Assembly (NCBI GenBank): GCA_034440635.1
Contig: JAOTON010001356.1
Coordinates: 2,116,501-2,180,500 of the forward strand
DNA: 64,000 nucleotides
Direction of reading: 5' to 3'
From: Lepas anatifera
Taxonomy: Eukaryota; Arthropoda; Thecostraca; Lepadidae
Each line of letters starts with the position of its first letter. The stretch's first letter is position 1. Made by a program: the position numbers and the translations under genes. The notes under the pieces were generated by a model. That model did no database searches. It saw nothing but the letters and a program-made list of their open reading frames with translations, and had not been told where the DNA came from. This document shows, one piece after another, positions 1 through 11,445 of this stretch.

Positions 1-324
1 ACACTCGCCCCGATGATCAATGAAGTCCAGAGTCAGCTCAACCAAGTAAAGTACTTTGTCCTGCCAGAAGTGATGTGTTTCTGATACGAAGAAGTTAAGT
101 CAGGAACCATGTGCATGACACCTAAAACAACGGATGACTTTCTGGCACCTCACATGAGTTTCATGCGTCATAAACACCAGCTTCCCGGTTCCATTGTAGT
201 TCCTCTTCGGGTGTTTTCTCAGCCAGAATGATATCATGCATCTTCACATCTTAGCATGCACAATGTAGGTTGGGGAGGGGGAGGGGCTCGGAGACGCCCT
301 CCTAATCATTGTTCGGATTAAATG
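1..324. other. No gene seen
   Basis: Mixed sequence with no coding signal or recognised repeat. Confidence 0.4.
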
Positions 325-486
325 ACCCACCAACTGCCAGGGCCATACGGCTTTGCCGACTCTCGCAATGTTAGAAGGGAGTTTGGGGATCAGATCAACT
401 TATTCAGTGGCTCCGCCGGAATTTGAACCCGGGATCAGTGGCTTAGAACACAAAAATGTTATCCGCTAAGTCACCCATACTCCACC
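325..486 (-). mobile_element. tRNA-derived SINE copy 1
   Basis: Read on the minus strand it has a tRNA-like head with an A-box-like TAGCGG region and a B box GGTTCAAATTCC, then a tail containing CTGAATAAGTTGAT and GAGTCGGCAAAGCCGTATGG. The same order is seen at 6690-6862, and the tail also near 24645. The acceptor stem does not pair, so it is not a functional tRNA. Confidence 0.6.
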
Positions 487-549
487 CCCGCATTTTTTTC
501 TAGGTGGCTGGACAGTGTGTTCGGAGCCAAAAATATTACTTAGGTAAAT

Positions 550-2016
550 TTAACCCTCGCCCCACCGGTGGTCATCGATGGCTCCCCCTAAGGTTTTTCC
601 GGGCATAGCAGAAAAACGGCGAGGCGCAGCACCGCAGTTGAGGGCTCTACCTCTCACTGCATAATTTTCCCACCATCCCTGATTTTTTTACCCCGGGTTA
701 CCCAAGGTCAGGTCACCAGACGAGGTCAACCAAGGTCACCTCACTTCAACTTTACAGCTCTGTAAGAGCTACATTTCGAAGTCGATCGATTTGAAACTTC
801 CTAAAATTTATGATCCCTCCAGGGTCTACAAGGTGTTTATCCGGCATTTTTCGATTTCGTGATCTGAGGTCAGGTCACGAGGCGACCTCTCCCATTGGAA
901 AAGCATGGGGAAAAGCTGTCATACGATCTAAAAGTCACAAAAAACTATTCAAAATGCTCGGCTTGATCAGAAAAGCGTTCTTGGACACCCTTTCACGGAT
1001 TACAGGGGCCATATTTTCCCTTTGACCTCTCCAAGGTCATCCAAGGTCACCAGTGTTCAAAACACAGTATTTTGACAATAACTTTTGACCTATATAATCT
1101 AAAGCGCTGAATCAAACACCGTCGTGAATATCTCGTCACTGGCAAAGAATTTTTATGTCAGGTCAATATTGAGGTCAGCATAGGTCAAAGAAGGTCCCAT
1201 AGGCTTACAACAGAGCAGTGTACGTTTCCGTCTCTAGATCTGCCCTCAGGAGAGCTAGAGAAAATATTTATGCATCATTGGATTCCTCCCATTGAGGCAA
1301 ATCGAATGATGAATAATATGACCTTGTTAGTTCAAATAGTAAAAATGATCTGGCCTCGAGCTAGGTCAGGGTTACAGAGTGACCTGGTATGGTCATGTTG
1401 CATATCAATCGACTACCCGTGAAAATAAAAGCACAATACAAGCAAAATGGGAGCTTTATCTCAATTCAGTTAGAAGTTATTGGCAAAACAATCAATCTAT
1501 GCTCCCGTGACCTGATATGACCTTTGAGGGGTCAGATGCTAAAAAACTCAATTTTATGGTCAAGATCGTGGTAAGAACAGACAGTTTGAGGATTTTCAGC
1601 TTTATCTATTCAGTATTTACTGAAAACAAGCCCATTCCATTTTTCACCATAGACTTATAATGGGGTGACCAAAAAATTGACCCAACCTTAGGTCAACGAT
1701 ATCAAAGTTTCGAGATGGCAGGTTTGTAGACCCTAATGACCTTTTCATATTATGTAAGTTTCAAACTAATCGGTTCGCTGATGTTCTCTGGGCGCCGCTT
1801 CAAACTCGTAATTTTAGGTTTTGAAGTTGGGTCACCTGACCTTGAAAAGCTCCTTGACCTGACATGACCTTAGCTCAAAACTTTGGTCAGATGTGTCAAA
1901 TTGATCAGGAATAAGGTACTGTAAGTTTTGTTGTTCTGCGTTTCTTCGTTTTTGAGCTATCTGGGGAAAGCTAGCAGGGGGAGCGAATTTCGCCCCCCCA
2001 GCGGGGCGCGTGTTAA
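550..2016. mobile_element. Chimeric TTAA element: A-family half joined to D-family half
   Basis: It starts TTAACCCTCGCCCCACC, the single end of family A, and follows A in reverse orientation (compare 10000-11030) to about 1150. From there to TTAA at 2013-2016 it follows family D in reverse orientation (compare 25200-27020) and ends with D's single end. Both termini are therefore single ends and neither is the doubled end, unlike any intact copy. Recombination or template switching between two elements explains this. Confidence 0.7.
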
Positions 2017-3150
2017 CACACATTTTTGACAATGATATTGAACTTGTTAATTATTTGTATACCAAATCGTCAGATTTATCTTGAAAACCTTTCAGGTGTT
2101 CCGGTAATATGTAACAGTCGCTCATTGAATTTGGTGATAGCTGGCAATGTGGTAACAAGGCGCCAGTTAGATAGATCTGCAGTGTATGTTGCTGTGGTTG
2201 CTTGTTGGGGGCTGATTCGTGGGTGCAAAGTGTGTACATACATCAGCCTTGAATATTGGAGCTATGATCTTGCGCTTCTGCTTCCTTGACACTCCCAGTG
2301 CAAGGGTCAAACTGTACTTATGTGAGGTAAGGCATATGCATCAAAATAAGGAGAAGCCGGGGAACCTGGGCTCAAAGTGTCATATGATTTCCTCCGTTTT
2401 GGTTAAGTTAGGAAGAAATTATCTGCAAAAATGTGTAAACACCCGTTACAGAAGGTTGGTTGTACACGGGAAGTTTTTGTCAACGACAAACTAAAGATTA
2501 ACAAGCCCCCTCACTTTTGCCGGTGGCGATGCTTATGGAGGCACGGCATGCTAAATTCCTTTAAAAAAGGCTGATCAGCGATCCTACAAAATAAGAAAGT
2601 GGGTAAAAAGAAGGTTTCCCTGTTTTGATGGTTATGCGAGGATCGTCTGAAGACAAAGGCAGTGCTTTCATATCGTAGGCTGGTACACGAGGCCGCCTCA
2701 CAAAGGGGCCACTAGAGAAATCCACAGTTTTGACGTGAAGCCTTCTTTCATTTTCTTGTCACTTCGATGATTTACTGTCCCATCCCTGGGGATGGAAGTG
2801 TTTGCTCGCTGGCAATAAGCCTCTGCTCTCCTCGGAATGCATTTTGGACGCACGGTTTAGTGCTTTCTGGCTTTATTTGTACAAATGGTGCACTAACGAC
2901 TCTTGGTAAGCACTGTAGAGAGCCATCAATATCAATCCTCCCAGCACAACCGTGTGCATGTATTCACTCACCGGCAGCAATATTTGCCTTGGCCCCAGGG
3001 CAAAACAGGACATTGTTGAGTCGTCAGATTTCCTCAAGATATGCGGGTGGAAAATAAACTACAGGCTTAATTGGGCCGTGTCAAGTCCCTTGATGACTTT
3101 AGTGAGACTGACTCCAAAAGCCGAACTGAAAGTAGCTTGGACAACATGTG
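2017..3150. other. No gene seen
   Basis: Unique-looking sequence between two TTAA elements. Short open frames here have no recognisable content. Confidence 0.4.
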
Positions 3151-4182
3151 TTAACCCGCGCCCCACCGGGGGTCCGGCGCCACCTTCGCCCCACCGGGGG
3201 CCATCGATGGCCCCCCTCTAACTCCGAAAATATGGGCGTTAGCACAAATCTGCAAAGTGCAATAGAAAGCTCGCGTGAATTCAGTAAGAAATTACTTCGC
3301 ATGTTTTAGTGCTCAGGTCAATGGTTTGACCTCCAGAGGTCAAATTAGGTCAAGATCGGCTATTTTCACTCAAATATGCAATGATTAAGCAAACTGGGCA
3401 TAACTCTTATGTCATTAGAGCTATTGAGGCCTGGTAAAGTACATTTGATAGCAAATTGCCAGTACTTTTTCCGCTATGTGGAACGTAAAGACCTCCCGCC
3501 AGTGGTTTGACCGCCAGAGGTCACCTCGTGACCTAATATGACCTGAGGTCACGAAAGGTCAAAAAGTGACCTTGCCGTATATCAAATGAAAGCCAGTGAC
3601 AAGACAAACACGATGGTGTTTGTTTCACCGCTCTAGCTTAATTAGGTCAAAAGTTATTGTCAAAATGCTGTTTTTGACCTCTGGCGACCTTGGATGACCT
3701 TGGAAAAGTCAAAGGGCAAATATGACCCCTGGGATCCGTGTAAGGGTGTCCAAGAACGTTGTTCTGAGCAGTCTGAGTATTTGCAATCATTTTTGTGGCT
3801 TTTATATCATGAAATAGCTTTTCCCCATGCTTTTCCAATGGGAGAGGTCGCCTCGTGACCTGACCCCAAGGCACGAAATCGAAAAATCACGGATATACAC
3901 CTTGTAGACCCTGGAGGGGTCATGAAGTATAGGAAGTTTCAAATCGATCGACTTCGAAATGTAGCTCTTACAGAGCTCTAAAGGTGAAGTGAGGTGACCT
4001 TGGTTGACCTCGTCTGGTGACCTGACCTTAGGTGACCCGGGATAAAAATTTTCAGGGATGATGGGAAAATGATGCAGTGAGAGGTAGAGCCCTCAACCGC
4101 GGTGCTGCGCCTCGTCGTTTTTCTGCTATCTCGGAAAAACCTTAGGGGGGCCATCGATGCCCCCCGGTGGGGCGAGGGTTAA
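3151..4182 (+). mobile_element. TTAA element family A, complete copy (A2)
   Basis: Bounded by TTAA on both sides. The doubled end is at the left: CGCCCCACCGGGGG twice, 14 bases apart, then the palindrome GGGGGCCATCGATGGC. The single end is at the right, with CCCCCGGTGGGGCGAGGG before TTAA. The 1.0 kb interior has no coding capacity and about 18 perfect AGGTCA or TGACCT hexamers by eye. Orientation + is defined here as doubled end first. Confidence 0.9.
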
Positions 4183-4189
4183 AAGACAT

Positions 4190-5160
4190 ATCACTTTCAG
4201 TTTAATCATTTTTCTCTGGGACGCCAGGAGGTGGAAGCTTCTCGTCGCTTCTGTTCGCGCCGTTTGCAAACGACCTACCGGACAAAGTCAATACAAATTG
4301 TTTTCTCTTCATGGACGATGTGAGATTATACCGCAAAATTTGCTCAAAACTAGACGCTCAGCTACTGCAAGACGACCTCACACATTTGGCTGCCTGGTCT
4401 GTACTTCGGAAACTAAATCTCAACCCTGCAAAATGTAAATCATTCACCATGACTTTGAAGTGGAACCTCATCACGGCCAGGTATAGACAGATTCGACACT
4501 ATTCGGGATCTTGGAATTTGGCTAGACTCAAAGTTAAACTGTGCTGAACACATGAACAATACAGCCAGCAGAGCAAACAGAACGGTCGGAGGGATGATTC
4601 CCTCCCCTCAAGTACGTCATGGCACGCGTAACGAGATGGAAACTGAAACCTTAGCCTATCTTGGTAGCTTGTTTTGGAAACGTTCGATCTGTCATGGAAT
4701 TTCGTTTTGTCATTTGGGGGAGGGTGGGGGAGCCGCCAAGACGCAATTATTTACGGTCGAAAAAAATCAACATAAGCTTCTTATTTGGCTCGCATCGGTT
4801 TCGATTCGGAATTCTGTGTCATTTGCGTATCATGATCTTCCGGCGTTATTAAAAATTACCAGTTTGGCGAAGATAAGAATTCAATATGATATTTTACTTG
4901 CATGTAAAGTTTTGGCAGGCAAGATAGACTGCACCCTCCTGCTTGGCAGATTTCCATTGCGTGCTCTGTCAAGAACCACACGGGTGAGGATTTGCGACCT
5001 GCTGCATGTGCCCTTCGGCTGTGTTGATTGTGTAAGACAAGGGATTTTCTGTCGTTCGGCTAGTCATTTTAACTTTTATTTGGCAGCGTCCGACACTTTT
5101 AAATTTTCTTTTGGGCAGTTTAGGTCACTGACCCGGTCGTACATCAAGCAGCTGCCTTGA
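4190..5160 (+). pseudogene. Decayed LINE reverse transcriptase fragment (Jockey/CR1-like)
   Basis: Conceptual translation across frameshifts shows SLLFAPFANDLP and FLFMDDVRLY, the palm of a non-LTR reverse transcriptase (catalytic DD, here FMDD where the second copy has FADD). It continues LNLNPAKCKSFTMTL, SRANRTVGG and a C-terminal region similar to the LINE at 40356-43330. Frame changes near 4450 and 4550-4750 show it is dead. The 5' half is absent; the A2 element sits directly upstream. Confidence 0.75.
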
Positions 5161-5511
5161 AACTGATAAATGATAGCGGGGTTTAAAGGGTTTATACGTG
5201 CCTCTTTGTCTTTTAGTAGTGCTTTTTGTACATTCTACTTAGGAGTATGTACCGTGAAGATAATCATTCTGTACATCATATTCGCCAATTTTTTTACCTC
5301 ATTTGACTTGAGCTGCTATTGGGACCTGTATACCGGTTGCTCATAAGCTCTCAATGAAACATGCACAAGCCATGGAAGTGTTTTATACAAAAACAAATCA
5401 ATAACAGAAAGCGAGAATTAGAGCCATAGAAATATCCGAGAAAATATAATTAAGCTAAAGGCTGCTGTAGCTTTCAGTTAAATATGCCTGGAAAAGATCT
5501 GCTTGATCGTT

Positions 5512-5515
<4 letters not shown>
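5161..5515. other. No gene seen
   Basis: AT-rich sequence without recognised features before a run of microsatellites. Confidence 0.4.

Positions 5516-5545
<30 letters not shown>
5516..5545. repeat. (CA)n microsatellite
   Basis: About 15 CA units directly joined to a TA stretch and the hairpin that follows. Confidence 0.95.
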
Positions 5546-5553
<8 letters not shown>

Positions 5554-5674
5554 GTTACAGGGAGAGTGTGAAATCCGGGAGTTCCATGAACTCCTAGGGA
5601 TTTCGCGAACTCCTGGCTGGTCAGTGATTTCGCGAAATCCCTAGGGGTTCGCAAATCCCATTTCACTTTCCTGT

Positions 5675-5690
<16 letters not shown>
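5546..5690. repeat. Imperfect inverted repeat (hairpin 1)
   Basis: ATATATGTTACAGG at the left is mirrored by CCTGTAACATATAT at the right. Further in, CTAGGGATTTCGCGAA and its complement TTCGCGAAATCCCTAG pair near the apex. Arms are about 60 bases, with small gaps. Confidence 0.8.

Positions 5691-5744
<54 letters not shown>
5678..5744. repeat. (TA)n microsatellite
   Basis: About 33 TA units on the right flank of hairpin 1. Confidence 0.95.
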
Positions 5745-5745
<1 letters not shown>

Positions 5746-5781
5746 CTTCGGATCACCTTCCGTTATATATAGTTTCGGAGA

Positions 5782-5845
5782 TCAGAAAACAAGTTATTGA
5801 ATGAACAATAGTTACGGTGGTGGGGTATTCCTATCATATGTTGAC

Positions 5846-5927
<82 letters not shown>

Positions 5928-6002
5928 TATAGATTTAGTCAACATATGATAGGAATACCCCCACCACCGTAACTATTGTTCATTCAATAACTTGTTTTCT
6001 GA
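5782..6002. repeat. Long near-perfect palindrome with (AT)n centre (hairpin 2)
   Basis: The arm beginning TCAGAAAACAAGTTATTGAA at 5782 is mirrored almost base for base by the arm ending at 6002. Arms are about 66 bases with one extra G and a change next to the AT tract. The centre (about 5849-5931) is an AT repeat. It lies about 290 bases upstream of the receptor start codon. Confidence 0.93.
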
Positions 6003-6292
6003 GTTTGTTGCACATGCACAGCTATAGATACATTTACACACCAAAGTATCCTTATATTCGAAGTGACAGTGTTTAGCGCCGTTTTCTCGTAAGCGTTGTC
6101 ATTTTTCACTTCGTTGCACAGCCGTATAGTGCCGGATATTTCCGCTCGGCGCCGCCACCGTAGCGCTGGCTCCGGTGGACCTGAGAGCCAGTGCGCTGCC
6201 GACGGGCACCCCAGCAGCCGCGTTGTCCTGTGTTGCCCCAGAGGGGCTGCGGCGCCGACCACGAATTCCGATCCGTCGCCCTCTCCAGCCCA
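6003..6292 (+). promoter_or_regulatory. Probable 5' flank and 5' UTR of the receptor gene
   Basis: Between a long palindrome and the start codon lie about 290 bases that become GC- and CpG-rich from about 6120. This is where a promoter and 5' UTR would be expected if exon 1 is the true first coding exon. I see no clear TATA box, so the transcription start cannot be placed. Inference from position and composition only. Confidence 0.35.
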
Positions 6293-6458
6293 ATGTGTTC
6301 TGTTGGCCTCAAAGTAGCTATGGTGGTGGCACTTGTCGAGTCTTTGCACGCCAAGGAAAACGGAAGGGCTTACAGTCCTGGAAGAAACGTCTCCAGTATT
6401 CTGAATGAACTAATGTCAGAGGAGAAGTATGATCCCAGAATTCGACCTGGATTTGGTG
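6293..6458 (+). CDS. Receptor exon 1 (coding part): signal peptide and N-terminal helix
   Basis: Starts at the first ATG of the frame and gives a typical secretory signal: [20 protein letters not shown], with probable cleavage after Ala20. It continues with a sequon (N32) and an N-terminal helix (about 33-45), then [11 protein letters not shown], the conserved segment before the first beta strand of GABA-A-type subunits. It ends in phase 1 at GGTG before GTAAGT, a consensus donor. The frame stays open upstream of the ATG without another ATG that I could find. A pyrimidine-rich AG just before the ATG (about 6288) could instead be an acceptor, in which case a further 5' exon would exist. The ATG has a weak context (C at -3). 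Confidence 0.85.
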
Positions 6459-9400
6459 GTAAGTCTTGTTCGCAGCATTGATACATGGAGATATCGGGTC
6501 CATTTATTCCTTCTGCTGATTTTCCTGGTATTATGATGTATGTAGTTACGCTGGCAGCGTGCCGAGGATGCGCCAGGCGTTTCGGAGACACGTGCAATAG
6601 CACGTGTTGCAGTGGTAGCAGGAACCTCGTTCAGGATTTCAGCATGGTTATTCAACAAATCCAATACTTGAGAGCTTAATTATAATTGTTGGTGGTTCTA
6701 GCGGGACTCAAACTGGCAGGGTTTTACGGCATCGCCCACTCTCATTCCGGTAGAAGTGATAGGGGGATTATATCAACCTATTCAGAGGCTCTTCTAGGGC
6801 ACGAGCCCGGGAAATTCGGCTCAGAAGACATGTGTTCTTTCACTGAGCCATGCATTCCCTACTTGGGAGATTTTCCAAACACTCACATGAACGTGTTGTA
6901 ACTCCAGTATGAATTCTACACCTGCTTATGCCTGCACTTGAGCTTTGAAGGACGTTAAAAGGACGCTTAAATGATACAATATTTTTATGAGTCGCTATCA
7001 GACTACTTAAACCATGCGTCTCGAATCAAGTTGTTATGAGCTACACTAGCTTACCTAAAACAGACTCTTTGAATTACAATGTCCAGGTGGTGTGGTGCTC
7101 TCCCCGAATATTACTAGTTTCACTATTCTTTTTGGGGAGGCCACAGGAAATAAACTAGCCTTACGAGCAAAAAAAAAACTCAGCGCGGACCAGACTCTTT
7201 TTCTCCTGACTTGACTTTGGCACGACAACATGACGAGACCTATGGATCGGCTACATTCCCTACAAAGTAACATTCCTTTTTTGTTGCCCGTAAAGTCCAG
7301 TGATCAGCAGGCTCCACCTCTTTCGCTGGTCTGACCAGGTAACGGAGAGAAGATATCATGCTCATCTTTGGTCACTCTCACCTCATCATCACATAAAAAG
7401 GCTCACAACATGTCATTGTGTGGCAAATGTTTAACAGATATAAAACATCTATGTGGTCGATCACCCAGATTGACAGATACGACAGATACTAAACATGTCT
7501 GCAGTCGTGCACCCAGTGTCATAATGCGCTGTTGGTGTCTATAAGCAAGACAAACATTGGAGAAAAAATATGTAAATGCGTGACGACACTCTTGCAGCTT
7601 CACCCATAGTTACTGCTCAAATACGTCAACATCGGCTTTGCTCTTTGTTTATTGTTACAAGGCTGCCGATTCATAGGCCTTTCTTATGATCTTAGCTTAA
7701 CACGCACATTCACGGGGATCTGAGCCACCTTCGCTTTGACGTGGAGAGGGGGTGGGTACCAGCCCCCTTAGATCTCGAGAACCACACTATATATCGAAAA
7801 ACGGTAAACGGCGTTAGGTATACCATCCATTTTCTATAGAAAGTATTTGAACCATATGTTTCAGGTCACTTTTAAGGTCACTAGAGGTCAAGGCATGCCA
7901 TCATAGGAATAACATGTAAATGGAGGTTTTCGGTCATTTCATCTGAACAAGTAAAGATAGAGCAAAACAATTTCGAACATTGGATTCCTCGCAGCAAGCT
8001 TAATTGCATGATATGTATTATGATATTTCTGGGTAGATCAGGTCAAATTAAGGATTTGTTAGGTCAAAATGCATACCATTAGGACCGCCAGGACAAGGCA
8101 AATATAATGCAGTTAAAATAAACATTCTATCAACATCCATTACTAATTTACTTCAATGTTTCCCATGTATTTCTAATGGAGAGGACATGGCTCGTATCTG
8201 ACCTTAAGCGATCAATATAAAAAACCGGAACAATTGAAAACTGGTGGCATTGTGATATGAGAATAAGTTTACTATAATGAATATCTTAACCCGCGCCCCA
8301 CCGGGGGTCCGGCGCCACCTTCGCCCCACCGGGGGGCCATCGATGGCCCCCCCTCTAACTCCGAAAATATGGGCGTTAGCGCAAATCTGCAAAGTGCAAT
8401 AGAAAGCTCGCGTGAATTCAGTAAGAAATTACTTCGCATGTTTTAGTGCTCAGGTCAATGGTTTGACCTCCAGAGGTCAAATTAGGTCAAGATCGGCTAT
8501 TTTCACTCAAATATGCAATGATTAAGCAGACTGGGCATAACTCTTATGTCATTAGAGCTATTGAGGCCTGGTAAAGTACATTTGATAGCAAATTGCCAGT
8601 ACTTTTTCCCCTATGTGGAACGTAAAGACCTCCCGCCAGTGGTTTGACCGCCAGAGGTCACCTCGTGACCTAATATGACCTGAGGTCACGAAAGGTCAAA
8701 AAGTGACCTTGCCGTATATCAAATGAAAGCCAGTGACAAGACAAACACGATGGTGTTTGTTTCACCGCTCTAGCTCAATTAGGTCAAAAGTTATTGTCAA
8801 AATACTGTTTTTGACCCTCTGGTGACCTTGGATGACCTTGGAAAAGTCAAAGGGCAAATATGACCCCTGGGATCCGTGAAAGGGTGTCCAAAAACGTTGT
8901 TCTGAGCAGTCTGAGTATTTGCAATCATTTTTGTGGCTTTCATATCATGAAATAGCTTTTCCCCATGCTTTTCCAATGGGAGAGGTCGCCTCGCGACCTG
9001 ACCTCAGGGCACGAAATCGCAAAATCCCGGATATACACCTTGTAGACCCTGGAGGGGTCATGAAGTGTAGGAAGTTTCAAATCGATCGACTTCGAAATGT
9101 AGCTCTTACAGACCTCTAAAGGTGAAGTGAGGTGACCTTGGTTGACCTCGTCTGGTGACCTGACCTTGGATGACCCGGGGTAAAAATTTTCAGGGATGAT
9201 GGGAAAATGATGCAGTGAGAGGTAGAGCCCTCAACTGCGGTGCTGCGCCTCGTCGTTTTTCTGCTATCCCGGAAAAACCTTAGGGGGGCCATCGATGGCC
9301 CCCGGTGGGGCGAGGGTTAAGCGATCAATATAAAAACACCGGAACATATTTAGAAAACTGGGTGGGCCCATTATGTGATATGAGTTTCAATCGGATAAGT

Positions 9401-11326
9401 TCACCCTGACTATAATCGGATAAGTTCTGACTCAAGTATCTTAAACTTTATTTATGAGGCCACTTGACCTGTACTGGTGACCTGACCTGAGATGACCTAG
9501 GCTTAAAGTTGTGGAAATGATTAGAGATAATGTATGCCAAGAACGGCGGCGCTGCTCGCCGCCGATTTTATGCTATCTCCAAAAACACGAGAGGGAGGTG
9601 GGCCCCTCAATTCGCGTATTAGAGTGGATATTTGAGGTACAGTTTTTGGCATGTGTCGACCCCGGAACTAAGACATTGTCGATAATAATGGGGAATTTAA
9701 TTAGTGGTTAACTTGTAGATTTACGTTCGAATCCCGCAATGATCACCCGTAACGTTAATTTCAAGCCGGTGAGAGTTGCCAGTGCCATATATCTACACTG
9801 GTCTGTGCGCAATAAACGCCAACAGATACCTCTGCCGTTGAGTAGTTTTACGGGCAGAGACAATTTCGTCAGAGGAAGTCAGTTCATTGGGGCTATTTCC
9901 TGGGAGCTTTACTTGTGTCGCATTCTTGGAATAGCCGAACCCCCAAAACATGGCGTTGGAAAGGGGTAAAATAAAAAAGTGAAACTAGGCTAGAGATGCT
10001 TAGCCCTCGCCCCACCGGGGCCATCGATGGCCCCCCCTAAGGTTTTTCCGGGATAGCAGAAAAACGACAAGGCGCAGCACCGCGGTTGAGGGCTCTACCT
10101 CTCACTGCATCATTTTCCCATAATCCCTGAAATTTTTTATCCCGGGTAACCCAAGGTCAGGTCACCAGACGAGGTCAACCAAGGTCACCTCACTTCAACT
10201 TTAGAGCTCTGTAAGAGCTACATTTCAAAGTCGATTGATTTGAAACTTCCTACACTTCATGACCCCTCCAGGGTCTACAAGGTGTATATCCGGGATTTTT
10301 CGATTTCGTGCCCTGAGGTCAGGTCACGAGGCGACCTCTCCCATTGGAAAAGCATGGGGAAAAGCTGTTTAATGATATAAAAGCCACAAAAATGATTGCA
10401 AATACTCAGAATGCTCAAAACAGCGTTTTTTGACACCCTTTCACGGATCCCAGGGGTCATATTTGCCCTTTGACTTTTCCAAGGTCATCCAAAGTCAGCA
10501 GAGGTCAAAAACAGTATTTTGACAATAACTTTTGACCTAATTAAGCTAGAGCGGTCAAACAAACACCATCGTGTTTGTCTTGTCACTGGCTTTCATTTGA
10601 TATACGAAAAGGCTACTTTTTGACCTTTCGTGACCTCAGGTCATATTAGGTCACGAGGTGACCTCTGGAGGTCAAAGAACTGGCGGGAGGTCTTTGCATT
10701 CCACATAGCGGAAAAATTATTGGAAATTTGCTATCAAATGTACTTTACCAGGCCTCAATAGCTCTAATGACATAAGAGTTATTCCAAGTTTGCTTAATCA
10801 TTGCATATTTGAGTGAAAATAGCCGATCTTCACCTAATTTGACCTCTGGAGGTCAAACCATTGACCTGAGCACTAAAACATGTGAATTAATTTCTTACTG
10901 AATTCACGCGAGCTTTCTATTGCACTTTGCAGATTTGCGTTAACGTCCATATTTTCGGAGTTAGAGGGGGCCATCGATGGCCCCCGGTGGGGCGAAGGTG
11001 GCACCGGACCCCCGGTGGGGCGCGGGTTAAGCCCTCATACCAAACTCAGTAAAACATACGGAAATATACCAGTCCTGTCAGCTTCTATAAGCTTTCCCGG
11101 ATATTGTTGTTTGTGACTTTTTGTATTTTTGCCTAGATTTCATGCAGGAGCTCTCACGGAGTAAGAGCTTCCTTGTTTTATATCATCTTCTACCAGGTGG
11201 ATCCCTGTGTGTCCGACGTCCAGCTGGGTCCGGTTGTCGACGTCATCGGCTAAACGTTTTTTCTGTCCTTGCATATTTTCACTTTGTGAGCATGGTGATT
11301 TTTGACAGAGTTCTATCACTTTAAGT

Positions 11327-11375
<49 letters not shown>

Positions 11376-11399
11376 TTCTCTCTGTCTCTCTCTCTCTCC

Positions 11400-11445
<46 letters not shown>

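Noticed and set aside
3142..3221. Recurrent open frames ending in [19 protein letters not shown] peptides in several places
   Set aside because: They are translations of the GC-rich ends of the A elements and recur only because the DNA is repeated.
4309..4345. FMDD in place of FADD as a functional reverse transcriptase variant
   Set aside because: The surrounding frame is broken at several points, so the change is likely decay.
5514..5945. Open frames of repeated Tyr-Ile (also near 11330, 15130 and 61500)
   Set aside because: Translations of TA microsatellites.
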